A DNA stretch of 51,326 bases from contig CANQLR010000018.1 of assembly GCA_947624745.1 (NCBI GenBank), positions 1 to 51,326 on the forward strand, given 5' to 3'. Shown piece after piece: positions 50,181 to 51,326 of this stretch. Within the stretch, counting starts at the first letter, position 1, and every line of letters starts with the position of its first letter. Made by a program: the position numbers and the translations under genes. This DNA comes from an uncultured Clostridia bacterium. Its GTDB lineage: Bacteria; Bacillota; Clostridia; Oscillospirales; Ruminococcaceae. The notes beneath the pieces were generated by a model. The model had not been told where the DNA came from and did no database searches. It saw nothing but the letters and a program-made list of their open reading frames with translations.

Positions 50181-51120
50181 GCTTAAAAAGGCCCTGAGCC
50201 TGATAGAGGTCCCCGAGGACATTGGCGCCAATGTCTCGGCGGGAATAGATCGGGCTCTGGAAAGGAGCATAAAAATGAAAAGAAGTGTTATGAACATAGC
50301 GGCCTCGGCTGCCGCGCTGGCGCTTGCAGTCGCAGTCGGCTTCGGGATACACTCGTTAAGAAAAGCCCCGCCGATAGCGGGCGACATTACCTGCGACGAA
50401 GCTATCCTTAAATTCATGGGCTTTTTGCCCGGAACTACCGAGTCGGTGGTGGTCCAAATGAGCGCCGAGGGGAATATCATCGGTCAGGTAAAGACAGACG
50501 GCGTGACCATTTCTGACGAAAACGGCGAGACGGTCGACCCGGACAGCATCTTTCTGCTGTCAACCTACTGGTTGGACGAAAACGGCGAGCTTCGCTTTAC
50601 CGATATCCCGGTCGGCGGGTATCTCGTGGAATCGGATATTGACGGCAAGAGCTATCAGCTTTCGGACTTCAACTCGGAGGACTACGAAGACAGGATAATC
50701 TTCGATCCCGCCGACGGCTACCTCGGCAGCGCGGAGGATGGGACAGCCTACGATACCGAGCCCGGCGAGCTTGAAGTGACCATTGAAAAAGACGGCGACG
50801 GAAAATATAAATTCGTGTTCACCCCTCACGACGGCGGCAAATTCCCATTCAGCGAGATTACGGAATACCACCTCGACGCGATATCCGCGTTCAGCGCCGC
50901 TCCCGAGAGCCTCGGCGGCTCCGGCCCGAGCTATCTCTCCGTGGGCGTCGGCGGCGAGATCATCTTAGATCCCGAAAAATGCGTGATAGACCCCGCCGAA
51001 AACACGATAACCGCCGACCCGGGATATGTCCGCTGGGCAAGGATACGCTCGATAGGCGCAGAGCTGAGCGACGGCAGGAGGTTAGAGCTTCACGGGGACT
51101 GGGTATTAAAAATAGAATAA
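50170..51120 (+). CDS. Membrane protein, probable anti-sigma factor
   Basis: A 316-residue protein: about 36 cytoplasmic residues (MKNELKKALSLIEVPEDIGANVSAGIDRALERSI), one membrane helix (SVMNIAASAAALALAVAVGFGIHSL) and a large outer domain with beta-rich repeats. No zinc-finger cysteines are visible, so it differs from the first anti-sigma in the window and fits the short-N-terminus type found with SigV-like factors. The anti-sigma role is inferred from its overlap with the sigma gene. Confidence 0.78.
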   Translation: MKNELKKALSLIEVPEDIGANVSAGIDRALERSIKMKRSVMNIAASAAALALAVAVGFGIHSLRKAPPIAGDITCDEAILKFMGFLPGTTESVVVQMSAEGNIIGQVKTDGVTISDENGETVDPDSIFLLSTYWLDENGELRFTDIPVGGYLVESDIDGKSYQLSDFNSEDYEDRIIFDPADGYLGSAEDGTAYDTEPGELEVTIEKDGDGKYKFVFTPHDGGKFPFSEITEYHLDAISAFSAAPESLGGSGPSYLSVGVGGEIILDPEKCVIDPAENTITADPGYVRWARIRSIGAELSDGRRLELHGDWVLKIE

Positions 51121-51129
51121 CGGCGCAAA

Positions 51130-51162
51130 AAGGGCTCGGTTACCGGGCCCTTAAATTTTTTT
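51130..51162 (+). terminator. Terminator of the second sigma operon
   Basis: The 10-bp stem AAGGGCTCGG (51130-51139)/CCGGGCCCTT (51143-51152), with one T-G pair and a 3-nt loop, is followed by AAATTTTTTT. Confidence 0.85.
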
Positions 51163-51183
51163 AAAAAAATTTTCAAAAACCTC

Positions 51184-51245
51184 TTGACAACGTAACAATG
51201 TTATGTTACACTATCTACAGTAACAATGTTACGAAACAATGTTAC
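51184..51245 (+). promoter_or_regulatory. Promoter with three 13-bp operator repeats
   Basis: TTGACA at 51184-51189 and TACACT at 51207-51212, 17-bp spacer. Three near-identical sites: GTAACAATGTTAT (51192-51204, in the spacer), GTAACAATGTTAC (51220-51232) and GAAACAATGTTAC (51233-51245). The half-sites GTAAC/GTTAC form imperfect palindromes. The layout fits strong repression, for example by a TetR- or MarR-type protein encoded just to the right, outside the window. The remaining 80 bases hold no gene I can defend. Confidence 0.75.
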
Positions 51246-51326
51246 GCCCAAAGTCCTATGGTAAAAAGTCAATCGTCAAAAGTGACAAAGTATGAAGAAA
51301 AAGTTCGGCAAAGCAGTTAAAAGAGC

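Noticed and set aside
1-51326. CRISPR arrays, insertion sequences, rRNA genes
   Set aside because: No regularly spaced repeats, transposase genes with terminal repeats or rRNA-like sequences were seen.

Overview
The window looks like a chromosomal segment of a spore-forming, GC-rich member of the Clostridia, most likely of the Oscillospiraceae/Ruminococcaceae type. This placement is inferred from gene content and order, not from a database search. The clues are a TepA-YlzJ-UppP-FtsK/SpoIIIE cluster, a GerW/YtfJ sporulation protein beside a DUF2953 protein, fused cytidylate kinase-PlsC followed by fused IspH-ribosomal protein S1, ScpA-ScpB next to a site-2 protease, an HPr-like protein without its histidine, and a GH115 glycoside hydrolase that suggests plant-glycan use in a gut or rumen.

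Layout. Bases 1-2327 are the right end of an integrated element of phage type. They hold a truncated anaerobic ribonucleotide reductase fragment, two small phage-type ORFs, dUTPase and a DinJ-YafQ toxin-antitoxin pair. They end in a 45-bp 3' half of a tRNA-Thr(GGT), which I read as the duplicated attachment site. The host backbone starts there. 2381-5285 carries a methyltransferase, a small P-loop kinase and an ECF sigma/anti-sigma pair. 5438-9632 is a regulator-rich stretch: an AraC-GyrI protein, a membrane-linked XRE protein, an operon of three paralogous small membrane proteins with an XRE regulator and a HAD-like protein behind a promoter with two palindromic operators, and a second toxin-antitoxin pair. 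9667-14425 is a five-gene minus-strand operon with aconitase and isocitrate dehydrogenase around two membrane proteins, ending in a GyrI-like protein. 14697-25625 is a long plus-strand run of cell-envelope, DNA-translocation and core genes ending in IspH-S1. 25775-32721 has a class A PBP, an rRNA methyltransferase, MtaB, the HPr-like protein and AsnB. 32919-36576 is an SGNH-like/DUF4358/substrate-binding lipoprotein/purine nucleoside phosphorylase run. 36628-45303 holds L28, the site-2 protease, ScpAB, DUF2953-GerW, a D,D-carboxypeptidase, a pseudouridine synthase, PncB and two membrane proteins. 45446-51120 has the GH115 enzyme, two small downstream genes and a second ECF sigma/anti-sigma pair. 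The window ends in a promoter with three near-identical 13-bp operators, whose gene lies outside.

The main points for a second look are as follows. The IspH-S1 fusion keeps a strong internal ribosome-binding site exactly at the old S1 start, and it carries a 140-bp, 28% GC patch inside the otherwise GC-rich ispH part. Both ECF sigma genes are preceded by matching ECF-type promoters that end in CGTCTAAYTG. The triple-paralog membrane operon has twin palindromic operators. Several enzyme-like proteins lack a key residue: the HPr-like protein has no His15, the SGNH-like protein has GDN for GDS, and the HAD-like protein has DLGST for DxDxT. I saw no CRISPR array, rRNA operon, insertion sequence or clear biosynthetic gene cluster. 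Start sites were chosen by Shine-Dalgarno position and family length. All family calls come from motif recognition and were not checked by search.
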